Under the pieces are notes generated by a model. It had not been told where the DNA came from. It worked only from the letters and a program-made list of their open reading frames with translations, and did not search any database. DNA of 64,000 nt. Origin: Bacteroidetes bacterium UBA6183 (GTDB lineage Bacteria > Bacteroidota > Bacteroidia > UKL13-3). Below, in pieces: positions 55,101 through 63,175 of the stretch. The DNA is taken from positions 12,194-76,193 of the forward strand of contig DITN01000094.1 in assembly GCA_002422865.1 (NCBI GenBank). Reading direction: 5' to 3'. A program made the position numbers and the translations under genes. Numbering within the stretch: the stretch's first letter is position 1; every line of letters begins with the position of its first letter.

Positions 55101-58100
55101 GAGAGTTACTTCCTGAACAAACAGTTGTTGAAGCTCCTGTAACACCACCACCAATAGTTGTTGGTGATACGGTTACCACAGTAGCTACATCTGTTGTATC
55201 AGTGCAACCAGCTGAACTTGTAACAGCTACTGTATAATTACCACTTGTACTCGCAATATAACTACTTGTATTTACTGATATGTCAACACCATTTTTAAAC
55301 CATTGGAATGAGCCGGTTTCTGCATTACTTAATGTAACCGTGTTGCCTGCACAAATATTGGTTGATCCACCGGCTGTGATTGCAGGATTTGGAAGAGGGT
55401 TAACAGTGATTTGATATACAGCAGAAGTTGCGTTACATCCATTAACATCTGTAACCACCACTTCATAATTTCCGGCTAATGTTATTGATAAGTTTCGATT
55501 GGTCTCCCCAACTAAATTGCTGCCGTCTTTTTTCCATTGGTAACCTGACCATGAGATTAAGGTTCTTATTGTTCCTGATTGTCCAACACAAAAAGTATCA
55601 TTACCTACAGTTTGTTGAATTGCCGGTGTTGAGACACTATTAACATTAAGTGTTGCGGTTGATGACAATACATTGACACAGTTTGCAGCTTGCACTTCTA
55701 CTGTATAATTTCCTGCATCAAGTAAAGAAACATTTGGTATTGAATATGTGCTGCTTGTTGCACCAACAATATCACTACCATTGAGCTTCCATTGGTAACC
55801 ACTTATTGTTCCAGTTGCGATTACACTAAAGCTGGCAGAAGAGCCAACACATTTCGTGTCAGATGAGGGTTGTGAGGTTATGTTGATAGGGGCATCAACT
55901 ACTACTTCTGTATGTGTTGATTGGACATCACCACACACACCGTTACCCACTACTGCCCTAAATCTAGTAGTTTCTGTTAGTGTGCCCGATGTATATGTTG
56001 CGTTTGTATTTGTAATATCAGACCAAGTCGAGAAAGGACTTACAGATGATTGCCATTTAACAATATTACCTGTATGTCCACTTAAGCTTAATTGAGCTGA
56101 TGTGTTTCCTGAGCATATTGTTGAACCTCCTGTTACACTTCCCGCAATTGGTAAAGGATCAACAGTAACAGTTGTGGTTGATGAATTGTCGGATAAACAT
56201 GTTCCGTTTTTAACAACTGCTCTAAATTGGGTATTTTCTGTTAATGCCCCAGATGTGTATGTTGTGTTTGTATGTGTTATGTCATTCCAAGTAGAGAATG
56301 GAGCAATGGCGAATTGCCATTTCTCTACACTACCCGTATTTCCGCTTAAGGTTAATAGTGCTGATGTGTTGCCTTCGCAAATTGTTGTTCCTCCAGTTAC
56401 ACTTCCTGCAACAGTTGGTTCATCAACAATAACTGTTGTTGGGGTTGATGTAGTAGCTACACAGCCGTTGCCATCTGTAACTTGTACTTTATAATCTCCT
56501 GATGAGTTAATAACAATTGATGATGTGGTTATTGCAGTATCAATGTTGTTCTTTTTCCATTGATAGCTGCTGCCATTACTGTTTGATAAAGTTACAGTTC
56601 CACCCGAGCAGAAATTAGTAGTACCGCTTGTCACTGTAATACTTGCGTCTGGTAATGAGTTTACGGTAACAACAGTTGCTGCAGATGTTGCAGTGCAGCC
56701 ATTTCCATCTGTAACCACAACCATGTAGCTACCTGATGTTGTTGCCACATAAGGGTTTGATGTTGATTCATCCACACCTCCTTTTTTCCATTGATACGTG
56801 TTGCCTAATGGAGCCTCTAAATCAACGCTATTACCAGCACAAAAAGTTGTGGCACCACTTGGTGTTATGGTTGCTGTTGGTAAAGCATTTATTGTTAAGG
56901 TAGCAGCATTTGATGTAGTGGTTCCGCATGAGTTTGTGACGTCTACCGTGTAGTTTCCTGCATCGGTTCCGGTAACACTTGCAATACTTAATGTGCTGCC
57001 TATTTCTCCTACTAAAGTTGTAACACCTTTTTTCCATTGGTAACCTGAGGCGCCAATTGCGGTAGCGCTAAATGAAGCACTTGTACCATCACACCTGTCT
57101 ATAGATACCGGTTGCGAGGTAATGTTTGGAACTGCGTTAACAACAATAATGGCTGCAGAAGAAAAAGCTTCGTTACAAACGCCACTCTTAACTACTGCTC
57201 TAAAATGTGTAGTCTCTGTTAAATTACCTGATGTAAACGTACTAGTCGTAATTGCGGTATCTGTCCAACTCGAAAACGGTGAAGTGGCATATTGCCATTT
57301 TTCAATATTTCCTGTTTGCCCACTCAATGTTAGCAAACCCGAATTGTTGCCTGAACAAACGGTTGTACTTCCGCTAACGCTTCCTCCTACCGAGGCAGGA
57401 TCAACTGTTACTGTAGTTGAAGTTGAGCTATCTAAAGTACATGCTCCACTTTGCACAATTGCCCTGAATTGTGTGGTTGTGGTTAGTGCTGCAGAAGTAT
57501 ATGTTGCAATTGTGTTAGCAATTGTACTCCATGAGGCTCCTCCGTTTGTTGAGCTTTCCCAACGTAAAATATTTCCCGTATTTCCACTTAATGATAATAA
57601 ACCTGATGTACTTCCTTCACATATTGTGCCCCCCCCGCTAACTGATCCGGGAACAGTTAGTGGATCAACGGTAACAATGGATGGACCAGATGTTGTTGCC
57701 GAACATCCATTACCATCTGTAACAGTTACTGTGTAACTGCCAGCGGTGCTTGCAATGTATGAACTACTTGTTGCTCCACCTATAGGTGTTCCACTCTCTC
57801 GCCAAACATATGATGTACCGTTGTTATTGCTTAAGGTAACACCGCTACCATTACAAAGTGCCAACGAACCACCGGCAGTTATGCTTGCATCAGGAAGCGG
57901 ATTTACTGTTATTGTTACATTATTTGATGTAGCTGATGTACATGTTCCACTTTGCACCACCACTCTGTAAAGTGTTGTTTGAGTCGGTTCCCCTGGATTG
58001 TACGTATCATTGGTGTTTACAATTGGCGTCCAAACTGTACCGTTGGTTGATGATTCCCAACGAACAATATTACCTGTGTATCCCGATAATGTTAAAGTAG

Positions 58101-58731
58101 AGGCAGTTGCACCTGCACAAATGGCTGCTGTTCCTGCTAAAGTGCCTGCTACTGTAGTTGGGTAAACCACTACCACTTCAGTATCCGATGTTATGGTACA
58201 GCCCAAGCCAACACTATTGTCAGTTACTTCTACTGAATAATCACCTGAAGCAGATGCTGTATAGTCGCTATAAGTAGCTCCTGATATGCTAGAACCGTTA
58301 AGTTTCCATTGAAAAGTATAGTTCACACTACTATCAACGCTTAACATAACGTTATTACCGTTACAAAAATTTAGCGCACCCGATAACGTAATTCCAGCTG
58401 TGGGTGATATTGAAATAGCTACCCCTGCTGCTGTTTTAGAACAAAAATTTACTGTATCTGTAACCTTTACCGTATAAAATCCGGCCTGTGTTACAAGTAG
58501 TGTGCTGGTGTTTCCACCCACTGCAACACCAAAATTTTTCCACTCATACTTTAGGTCATTGGGGCCACCGGTAACATTCGCTGTTAAAGTCGCACTACCA
58601 CCCGGACAAAATTTTGTGGCGGATGCACCTATGTTAACAGCGGTAGGACATTGCGCGTTTACATGAACATTTAATAATGCGAATGCTACAATCAAAAATA
58701 AACTAAACCTTTGGGGTATACTATACATCAT
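49183..58731 (-). CDS. Giant Ig-repeat surface protein with T9SS sorting domain (3,182 aa)
   Basis: Signal peptide 1-27 (VNAQ). Residues ~30-2,440 alternate Ig-like units such as YQWKKNGVD...SGSYTVTVTDGNGC with units of the type TGNIVRWESS..PFSxW..I.NT...TTQFRAVVKNG. About a dozen of each can be seen. A WLGT...NAANWSCGTIP module and a beta-helix-like stretch follow, then a region with MGPDASITGSVTVERYIPS, and a fibronectin-like domain (LNWTTATEKNSSRFEIEHS). The last ~80 residues are a T9SS type A sorting domain (GVYIIQIKDKNNEWIVTRKVVKN type). It is a long surface or secreted filament-like adhesin. Stretches of DNA around 52330-53100 and 53590-54140 are near-identical. Confidence 0.93.
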   Translation of the reverse strand: MMYSIPQRFSLFLIVAFALLNVHVNAQCPTAVNIGASATKFCPGGSATLTANVTGGPNDLKYEWKNFGVAVGGNTSTLLVTQAGFYTVKVTDTVNFCSKTAAGVAISISPTAGITLSGALNFCNGNNVMLSVDSSVNYTFQWKLNGSSISGATYSDYTASASGDYSVEVTDNSVGLGCTITSDTEVVVVYPTTVAGTLAGTAAICAGATASTLTLSGYTGNIVRWESSTNGTVWTPIVNTNDTYNPGEPTQTTLYRVVVQSGTCTSATSNNVTITVNPLPDASITAGGSLALCNGSGVTLSNNNGTSYVWRESGTPIGGATSSSYIASTAGSYTVTVTDGNGCSATTSGPSIVTVDPLTVPGSVSGGGTICEGSTSGLLSLSGNTGNILRWESSTNGGASWSTIANTIATYTSAALTTTTQFRAIVQSGACTLDSSTSTTVTVDPASVGGSVSGSTTVCSGNNSGLLTLSGQTGNIEKWQYATSPFSSWTDTAITTSTFTSGNLTETTHFRAVVKSGVCNEAFSSAAIIVVNAVPNITSQPVSIDRCDGTSASFSATAIGASGYQWKKGVTTLVGEIGSTLSIASVTGTDAGNYTVDVTNSCGTTTSNAATLTINALPTATITPSGATTFCAGNSVDLEAPLGNTYQWKKGGVDESTSNPYVATTSGSYMVVVTDGNGCTATSAATVVTVNSLPDASITVTSGTTNFCSGGTVTLSNSNGSSYQWKKNNIDTAITTSSIVINSSGDYKVQVTDGNGCVATTSTPTTVIVDEPTVAGSVTGGTTICEGNTSALLTLSGNTGSVEKWQFAIAPFSTWNDITHTNTTYTSGALTENTQFRAVVKNGTCLSDNSSTTTVTVDPLPIAGSVTGGSTICSGNTSAQLSLSGHTGNIVKWQSSVSPFSTWSDITNTNATYTSGTLTETTRFRAVVGNGVCGDVQSTHTEVVVDAPINITSQPSSDTKCVGSSASFSVIATGTISGYQWKLNGSDIVGATSSTYSIPNVSLLDAGNYTVEVQAANCVNVLSSTATLNVNSVSTPAIQQTVGNDTFCVGQSGTIRTLISWSGYQWKKDGSNLVGETNRNLSITLAGNYEVVVTDVNGCNATSAVYQITVNPLPNPAITAGGSTNICAGNTVTLSNAETGSFQWFKNGVDISVNTSSYIASTSGNYTVAVTSSAGCTDTTDVATVVTVSPTTIGGGVTGASTTVCSGSNSPLLTLSGHTGSITRWESSVAPFSTWTPIVHTGTTYTSGALTQATQFRAVVQSGACPEATSFEEEIAVTPPSVGGTVSGSTTICSGGNTGTMTLSGKTGNVVRWESSVAPFTAWTPIANTTTSHSASGLTETTRYRAVVQNTLLCAEANSSHAEIIVDNVPTFSVNPSSQSICEGSAVSFTGTATSINPITGYQWKRDGNNIVGAITNTYNISAVIDGSVGLGGDEADYTLIATNVCGNSAPSNAATLTVNVLPTASLIPGGATTFCQGQSVDLTGNGSTAGYKWIKNGTQISTLNPYTANTSGDYKVVAENGFGCVDTSNIQTITVNTLPDATITASGVTAFCDGGSVTLSNSNGVSYQWKKNDVDTVTTSSLIVTTSGNYKVIVTDNNGCVDSSASPTTVTVDAPTVAGSVSGGTTICQGSTSDLLSLSGNTGSVLRWESSIAPFSTWNNITNTTSTHTSSALNATTQFRAVIKNGTCNTVESTPTTVTVDPSTIGGTVTGGTTICEGFTSSTLTLAGQTGNIIRWESSTSAGFSSPTTIVNTNNTYVSSALTTSTYFRAVVKSGVCNEQNATATLVTVTNPPVITSQPNAATRCVGTSVTLSVTATGATGYQWRKNNVDIVGANSSTYNIASVTLGDDADYDVVVSNACVPTTTSNTVHLTINPLPTASITPGGSTTFCSGQNVSLTASGGVTYQWRRNTTNISTTNPYLATTSGSYDVIATDVNGCVSAPSTAEVVTINTLPDATISASGATTFCDGGSVTLSNSNGVSYQWKKNGVDTVTTSSIIVTTSGNYKVIVTDNNGCVDSSATPTTVTVDAPTVAGSVSGGTTICQGSTSDLLTLSGNTGSVLRWESSIAPFSAWNDITNTTTSYTSSALTATTQFRAVIKNGTCNTVESTPTTVTVTPASVGGTVSGGTTPICTGSAPGTLTLSGETGGVVRWESAVSPFSSWNTISNVTTSEIPGNLTATTRFRAVVKNGVCPETNSNHQEIIVNQLPAITAQPTSAERCVGGNITFTVTATDAVSYQWKKGGVDIGGATSSSLVLSSLTLSDAADYSVTITNTCGNTTSNNATLTINALPTAGSSAGGATNFCNGGNVSLTATGGNTYQWRKDGVNFSTSNPLLVTTSGSYDVFAISDKGCTSTSPATAIVVTVNSIPSAGISPSGSVAFCSGGSQLLTASGGTTYQWKKDGVDVATGTTYSATTAGSYTVIAIENACSSSVSAATVATITPAGTWLGTIDDDPSNAANWSCGTIPTASTVVDISSGNNPNVGVGKTILANGITIGAGKTINVSGGTLRIRGSISGSGTINNTAGEVEFFGNSNQTIPSGLFNSNAAARIKINNTGTVTLGGALRITEMLTCDDGVFATGGNLTLASTASSTAVVAEMGPDASITGSVTVERYIPSSQRRWRFMAAPISGGTLADWKDDIFITGTGGATNGFDATGNNSPSVYYYNEATTGNLNQGWTAPSNINMAFTVGRGYRVFVRGDRSDPARLTGSNTSQNAVTLEVAGSLNQQYVTMPITFTSTGSSSDDGWNLLGNPYAAAFDWGSMWRTGNSGFTGTFYNKIRPEVYVYDPVGNNYKSYNAASSSGTLTNGIIAPGQAFFIKATGTSPSLQFYESFKSTSSSNSLFKTGNPTDELLITMRSDSFNYDQFIIKFKASATNNDDLFDIGRMNNGANDIYSFGSDNVPHSLDARPQITTASDTVKLYTGGTNGLHTFTFNKLPAATGFNYYLKDNYLNSVTPIVLNGIYSFNINTSNTATFGNNRFRIIIENTNVLPVTVSKFTAKLNKETQAVLNWTTATEKNSSRFEIEHSLDNVNFKKLGTVKAIGNSNLQVNYEYTDAGFVKGMVNYYRLKMIDMDNTFTYSAVRQLSEDNTIVSTVSDYVFMAPIPTGDYVNIWSDVEVLNGGAEVKIYDTHMKLISTKNIQGFGKLNEKVDLTSVEQGVYIIQIKDKNNEWIVTRKVVKN

Positions 58732-58748
58732 ACAGAAACAATTTGTTG

Positions 58749-58756
58749 CAAAGTTA
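58749..58756 (-). promoter_or_regulatory. -7 promoter box of the giant Ig-repeat gene
   Basis: TAACTTTG on the minus strand ends 17 nt before the ATG at 58731 and matches TAnnTTTG. A TTT is found about 20 bp upstream of it. No other element was seen. Confidence 0.5.
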
Positions 58757-59313
58757 TTATATTCAATATGTTAATAAAGCCAGATGTGAATTTAGCTAAA
58801 TTTTAGATTTCTCACTAGTTAATTATTAACCAACTGAATACCAAGTTTTAAAAAGTAAATAACACTTAAAAACGAGTATGTTTTTGCAAAATAGAACATA
58901 TTTTATACAAAATAAAACAACTTATTCTGTAAAAACCACCGCTTACACATAAAATTACATTAAGTTTTGTGTGATATTTACGTGGTAAGTTACACTTTGG
59001 ATTTAAAAATGAGCATAAATTAAGCCTACAGGAGGTAGCCTCAACCTCATTATCCTTGCTGTTTCATATTCCTTATTATTTGAAATGCAGCAGCACTAAA
59101 GTAAAACCTTATTTGTCATTATGTATGCTTATGTTTTACAAGTGTTTACATAATTTAACTTTAAACTGATCGATACTTTTGTACAAGTTTTAATCAAAAA
59201 AGGGAAATTCGTAAAATTATCAAATAACAAATCGCCCTTCTAACATTTGAGGTTTTGTTCCAAAATTGAAATTATTGGTATTTATGAAGAGCGAGGTAGT
59301 ATACTTAGCTTTT
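58757..59313. other. Intergenic region upstream of giant gene and downstream of regulator
   Basis: These ~560 bp hold no credible gene. The sequence is AT-rich. The regulator gene ends at 59314 and the giant gene is transcribed away from here, so control sites for the giant gene, perhaps for the LytTR regulator, could lie in this stretch. I did not find clear paired repeats. Confidence 0.5.
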
Positions 59314-60051
59314 TTATTGCCCCATTCTTTTTAGCAATTCATCACTTTTGTCAGTAGATAACCCCACATTAAAATCGCCCTCCATTAACAACGAACCTCC
59401 ATCTGATTTAATATATTCTACAACCGATTTAGTATTAACAATATATGATTTATGACACCTGAAAAACTGTTCCGTGTTGCTTAATAAATCTTCGTAATAC
59501 TTAAGCCCTTTACTTGTAGTTATAGTCTGTTTGTTTTTTAAAACGATTTGAGAGTATGCTCCATCTGCTTTAAAAAATAAAATATCGTTTAAGTCGATAA
59601 ATTTAACCGAACCAACTGTATGTATTGCAATTTTGCTTGGTATCTGGGTTGTTAGGTTTTGTTTAAGAGCGTTGTAGTTATCGTTATTTTCATGCTGCTT
59701 AAATCGGTTAATGGACTCAGCCAATTCTTTTACATCAACAGGTTTTAATAAATAATCAACGGCCGATAAACGAAGGGCATTAATGGCATATTGGTTGTAT
59801 GCGGTTACAAAAATGATAGAAAATGTTACTTCTTGTTCATCAAAAAAATCGAGTAGTTCAAGGCCGCTGTGTCCGGGCATCTCTATATCTAAAAATACCA
59901 AATCGGGTTTGTGTTTACGAATTGACTTAACTCCGTTTGGTAAATCTTTGCAACTGTCAACAACCTCAACATCTTTATGGTATTCATATAACATGCCCTC
60001 TAATAATGTTCGGGCCATTTTTTCGTCATCTATAATTATTGCTTTATACAT
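59314..60051 (-). CDS. LytTR-family response regulator
   Basis: The 245-residue protein has a receiver domain (1-120) with DDE near the start, the phosphorylation site D55 in LVFLDIEMPGHSG and K104 in YLLKPVD. A LytTR DNA-binding domain (~140-243) follows with FFKADGAYSQIVLKN, FFRCHKSYIVNTKSV and the beta-strand pattern of AgrA/AlgR. It starts 1 bp after the kinase gene ends, so the two form an operon. Next to the giant adhesin it might regulate surface-protein genes; that is inference. Confidence 0.95.
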   Translation of the reverse strand: MYKAIIIDDEKMARTLLEGMLYEYHKDVEVVDSCKDLPNGVKSIRKHKPDLVFLDIEMPGHSGLELLDFFDEQEVTFSIIFVTAYNQYAINALRLSAVDYLLKPVDVKELAESINRFKQHENNDNYNALKQNLTTQIPSKIAIHTVGSVKFIDLNDILFFKADGAYSQIVLKNKQTITTSKGLKYYEDLLSNTEQFFRCHKSYIVNTKSVVEYIKSDGGSLLMEGDFNVGLSTDKSDELLKRMGQ

Positions 60052-60052
60052 G

Positions 60053-62944
60053 TTAGTAGTTTTGGTAGGGTAAAATAATGGTTACTAATGTTCCTAACGG
60101 GCGGTTTTGGCTATCCATTTTATCGGTAATATGTAATGATGCTCCGGTATTTCTTAGTTTGTTCATCAACTCAATTCTGGTTTGATTGGCCTCGGTTGAA
60201 AACGATTCGTGGTTCTGATTTTTTATGGCATTTAATTCTTGTGATCTTTTTCTACCAATACCATTATCATCAACCATAATTTTTACTTGGCTAGTGCCAT
60301 ATAATTCAAATGATATGTTTATTGTTTTATTACCCACTTTGTGCAGCAAACCATGTTTTATGGCATTTTCAACATGTGGTTGAATAAGCATGGGCGGAAG
60401 TTTAACCGTTTCGTTCACAAGTTGATCATCTTGTGTAATGGTATATTCCAGCTCACCATCAAAACGCATTTTTTCCAGTGAGAGGTAAAGATCTAACGAT
60501 TTAATTTCTTCATCCAAATTCACCAAATCTTTATCAGACATTTCTAAAATACTGCGTGTTAGTTTCGAAAACTTATTTAAATAATTTGCTGCACTGGTTT
60601 TATCGTTGGTAAAAATATATCCCTGTATGGTGTTAAGTGCGTTATAAAAAAAATGCGGGTTCATTTGCGATTTAATGGATTTAAGTACCGACTTGTTTAA
60701 CTCTTTTTCTAAATCGTAATTTAGTTTTAGCAGCACATTTCTTTTTTGGAGTATAGCAACTTGCCAGCGGTAAAATGAAATTACTATAGTTGCTGTGCAG
60801 CCTAAAACTATGGTAACAAACCACCACCGTTTCCACCATGGTTTTAATATAGTAAAGGTAAGTGTCGAAGACTCTAACACTTTATCGTTTACCATAAATT
60901 GTAAGTTATAATTTCCGGCATCAAGCGCTGCAAATTGCAACATACGCGAAGTAATGGGTAACTCAGCCCAACCACTGTTGTTTAATGAATAGTAAATTTT
61001 GTTTTGTGCTGCACCATTGTAATCCAACAGCACATAATTAATGGTAATGTTGTTTTTATCGTAACTAAGTACTTGGTTATTGAGTGATGTTGTTTTGCCA
61101 TTAATACTAACATCATCAATTAAAAATTTTGGTACAATAGTATTGGTTTTTTGATGATTTATTGGAATACTAATTACCCCATTTTTGGTAAGTAAATACA
61201 AGGTTTGGTTATCAAAACTTACATCGTTTAGCTCAGATGTTTTAATGATATAAATGGGTTTCGAAATACTCATTTCCGGACTGTTGGCATCAATCAAAAC
61301 AATTTTGTTTTCACCAAATAAGCACAACAACGTATCGTTAAATAACTTAACTCCGGAAATGTTTGTGCAATGAATAGAAGTCAGCGCATTCAGTTTGGTA
61401 AATTCCCCCAACCCATTCAATTGATAAAATTCGCCCTTGGTATTTAATGCGTAGACTTTATGTTTTGTTGTAATAATTTTTTTGGCGAAAAATTTCTCAC
61501 CACCCATTTTTACTTCAACTTGTTTTACCGGTGTTTGTTTAAATAGGCCAATATTGGTGCCGTAATACAAACTGCTTGATGGTTTATGATAAGCAACTGT
61601 TTTAGCCCTGAAACCAATGGCTAATCTCTTGTATCCTTCATGCATACCATCTGGTAAAGTATGGAACAAACTGTCCCAAGCATCATGAGTTTTGTTCTTC
61701 TTACTTTTGTACAATAAACATTGTGCACTCTCTGCAAATGCATATAAGTTATCGTTTATTTTACACACTTCTTTAAGCGCATAAACTTGATTAATGGATG
61801 CTTGTGGTTTATTCAGATTAACAATGTCCATTCCTAACGAGGATGCAAATATTTTCTGTTCATCCTCATCAAGGTATGCATAATAAATTGCAGTAGGCTT
61901 AAGTTGAGTAATTTTTTTCGCACGTGAAAGGGCTTTGTTATAGTAAAAAATTTCGCCATGTGTATTAAATATATAGTGCCCTACACCGGTACTTATTATT
62001 TTACTTGGTTCGTGATAAATTGGTGAGTAATTATTGAATATATCCTGTACAAAAATGATACCTTTAGATAAAGTACTAATCCAATAGTTTCCTTGAAAGT
62101 CTCTGGAAACTGAAGTAATAATTTCGTTCTTAAACCAATGTGAAACCAGGTTGTTCTTTTCGTATATTAACAAACCATTATTGCCATATACAGCATGCTT
62201 TCCGTTTATGATAGTTGTTCCATTTATACCGATAGGCAAGGGGGTTATCAATTTTGATACCCCATTATTAATTTGATAATATATTAAGTGGTTCGCTTCA
62301 TTATTTTTAACATATACAGCAACATCTTCATTTATGGTAGCAATAAATGGTTGTTTTTCTTTTGATAAGAAACCGAGCGAAGTAATTTTTCTTATGATAA
62401 GATCGTCACTTATTGAATATAACACAAAGTCTTCTATGTAATAATAGGCTCCATTTGTATAGTAACTGTTTTGTAAATTGATGAATGGCAGTTTGGGTTT
62501 GATGGTTTTAATCAACTTTAAAGTTTCTAAATCGAACACATCTATTCCTTTTGTTTGTAGTACAAAAAGATACTTTTTGCTTATTCCGATAGGGTTGTAA
62601 TTTAAAGGTTGGTTTTGGTTTAAGTTTTTCAGTGAATCATTTTCTATATAATAACAATAGCCATCAAAGTTCTGGTACCATATTCTGCCAAATTTATCTT
62701 GTTTAATATCACTGCCGGGTACTGATGTTTGTTTGTCGTTATAGTATTTTTTAAATGAGTTACCATCATACCGGCATAACCCATCTTCTGTGGCTAACCA
62801 TGTAAATCCATTGGCATCATGAAAAACCTGATATACTGTATTAGAAGGCAAGCCTTGTTGCTCGGTAAGCCATATCGGATATGGTTCTTGACCTGTTACA
62901 CTTAACGATAGGAAAAATAATAAAATGTATAAAGTAAACTTCAT
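60053..62944 (-). CDS. Sensor histidine kinase with periplasmic propeller (reg_prop/Y_Y_Y, His_kinase)
   Basis: The protein has 963 residues. Signal peptide (MKFTLYILLFFLSLSVTGQ), then ~650 residues of seven-bladed propeller-type repeats (EDGLCRYDGNSFKKY, NGVISIPINHQ), a Y_Y_Y-like Ig domain (~650-730), one membrane segment (WWFVTIVLGCTATIVIS), a His_kinase domain (QMNPHFFYNALNTIQG, H in the phosphoacceptor position) and an ATPase (PPMLIQPHVENAIKHG, DDNGIGRKR). It lacks an extra receiver. The TTG at 62968 is upstream of the promoter box at 62955, so I chose the ATG at 62944. Confidence 0.94.
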   Translation of the reverse strand: MKFTLYILLFFLSLSVTGQEPYPIWLTEQQGLPSNTVYQVFHDANGFTWLATEDGLCRYDGNSFKKYYNDKQTSVPGSDIKQDKFGRIWYQNFDGYCYYIENDSLKNLNQNQPLNYNPIGISKKYLFVLQTKGIDVFDLETLKLIKTIKPKLPFINLQNSYYTNGAYYYIEDFVLYSISDDLIIRKITSLGFLSKEKQPFIATINEDVAVYVKNNEANHLIYYQINNGVSKLITPLPIGINGTTIINGKHAVYGNNGLLIYEKNNLVSHWFKNEIITSVSRDFQGNYWISTLSKGIIFVQDIFNNYSPIYHEPSKIISTGVGHYIFNTHGEIFYYNKALSRAKKITQLKPTAIYYAYLDEDEQKIFASSLGMDIVNLNKPQASINQVYALKEVCKINDNLYAFAESAQCLLYKSKKNKTHDAWDSLFHTLPDGMHEGYKRLAIGFRAKTVAYHKPSSSLYYGTNIGLFKQTPVKQVEVKMGGEKFFAKKIITTKHKVYALNTKGEFYQLNGLGEFTKLNALTSIHCTNISGVKLFNDTLLCLFGENKIVLIDANSPEMSISKPIYIIKTSELNDVSFDNQTLYLLTKNGVISIPINHQKTNTIVPKFLIDDVSINGKTTSLNNQVLSYDKNNITINYVLLDYNGAAQNKIYYSLNNSGWAELPITSRMLQFAALDAGNYNLQFMVNDKVLESSTLTFTILKPWWKRWWFVTIVLGCTATIVISFYRWQVAILQKRNVLLKLNYDLEKELNKSVLKSIKSQMNPHFFYNALNTIQGYIFTNDKTSAANYLNKFSKLTRSILEMSDKDLVNLDEEIKSLDLYLSLEKMRFDGELEYTITQDDQLVNETVKLPPMLIQPHVENAIKHGLLHKVGNKTINISFELYGTSQVKIMVDDNGIGRKRSQELNAIKNQNHESFSTEANQTRIELMNKLRNTGASLHITDKMDSQNRPLGTLVTIILPYQNY

Positions 62945-62954
62945 GAGCAATGAA

Positions 62955-62962
62955 CAAATATA
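62955..62962 (-). promoter_or_regulatory. -7 promoter box of the kinase-regulator operon
   Basis: TATATTTG on the minus strand ends 10 nt before the ATG at 62944, a match to TAnnTTTG. It rules out the upstream TTG as the start if transcription begins just downstream. Confidence 0.6.
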
Positions 62963-63175
62963 TAGCAACTCTCATGTATTAGTGGTTTAAGTTTATGAAG
63001 TAATGTTTTACCTTTATGAAAACAGGTTTTGAGTTAGAATTAATTTCTAAATAGTAATGTATATCGGTATTACCAACTCATTTCATACTTTCATTTGTCC
63101 AAAAGGTTGTTTTATAAATCGAGTAATAATAAAAAAAGCATAGTGTCCAATTTTGAACCATTAATGCTTTAATTT

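Noticed and set aside
50951..57970. Many plus-strand open frames of 61 to 204 residues within the giant Ig-repeat gene
   Set aside because: They are hydrophobic, Val/Leu/Thr-rich antisense readings of the repeats, with no family features. The minus strand has one continuous frame with signal peptide and sorting domain.
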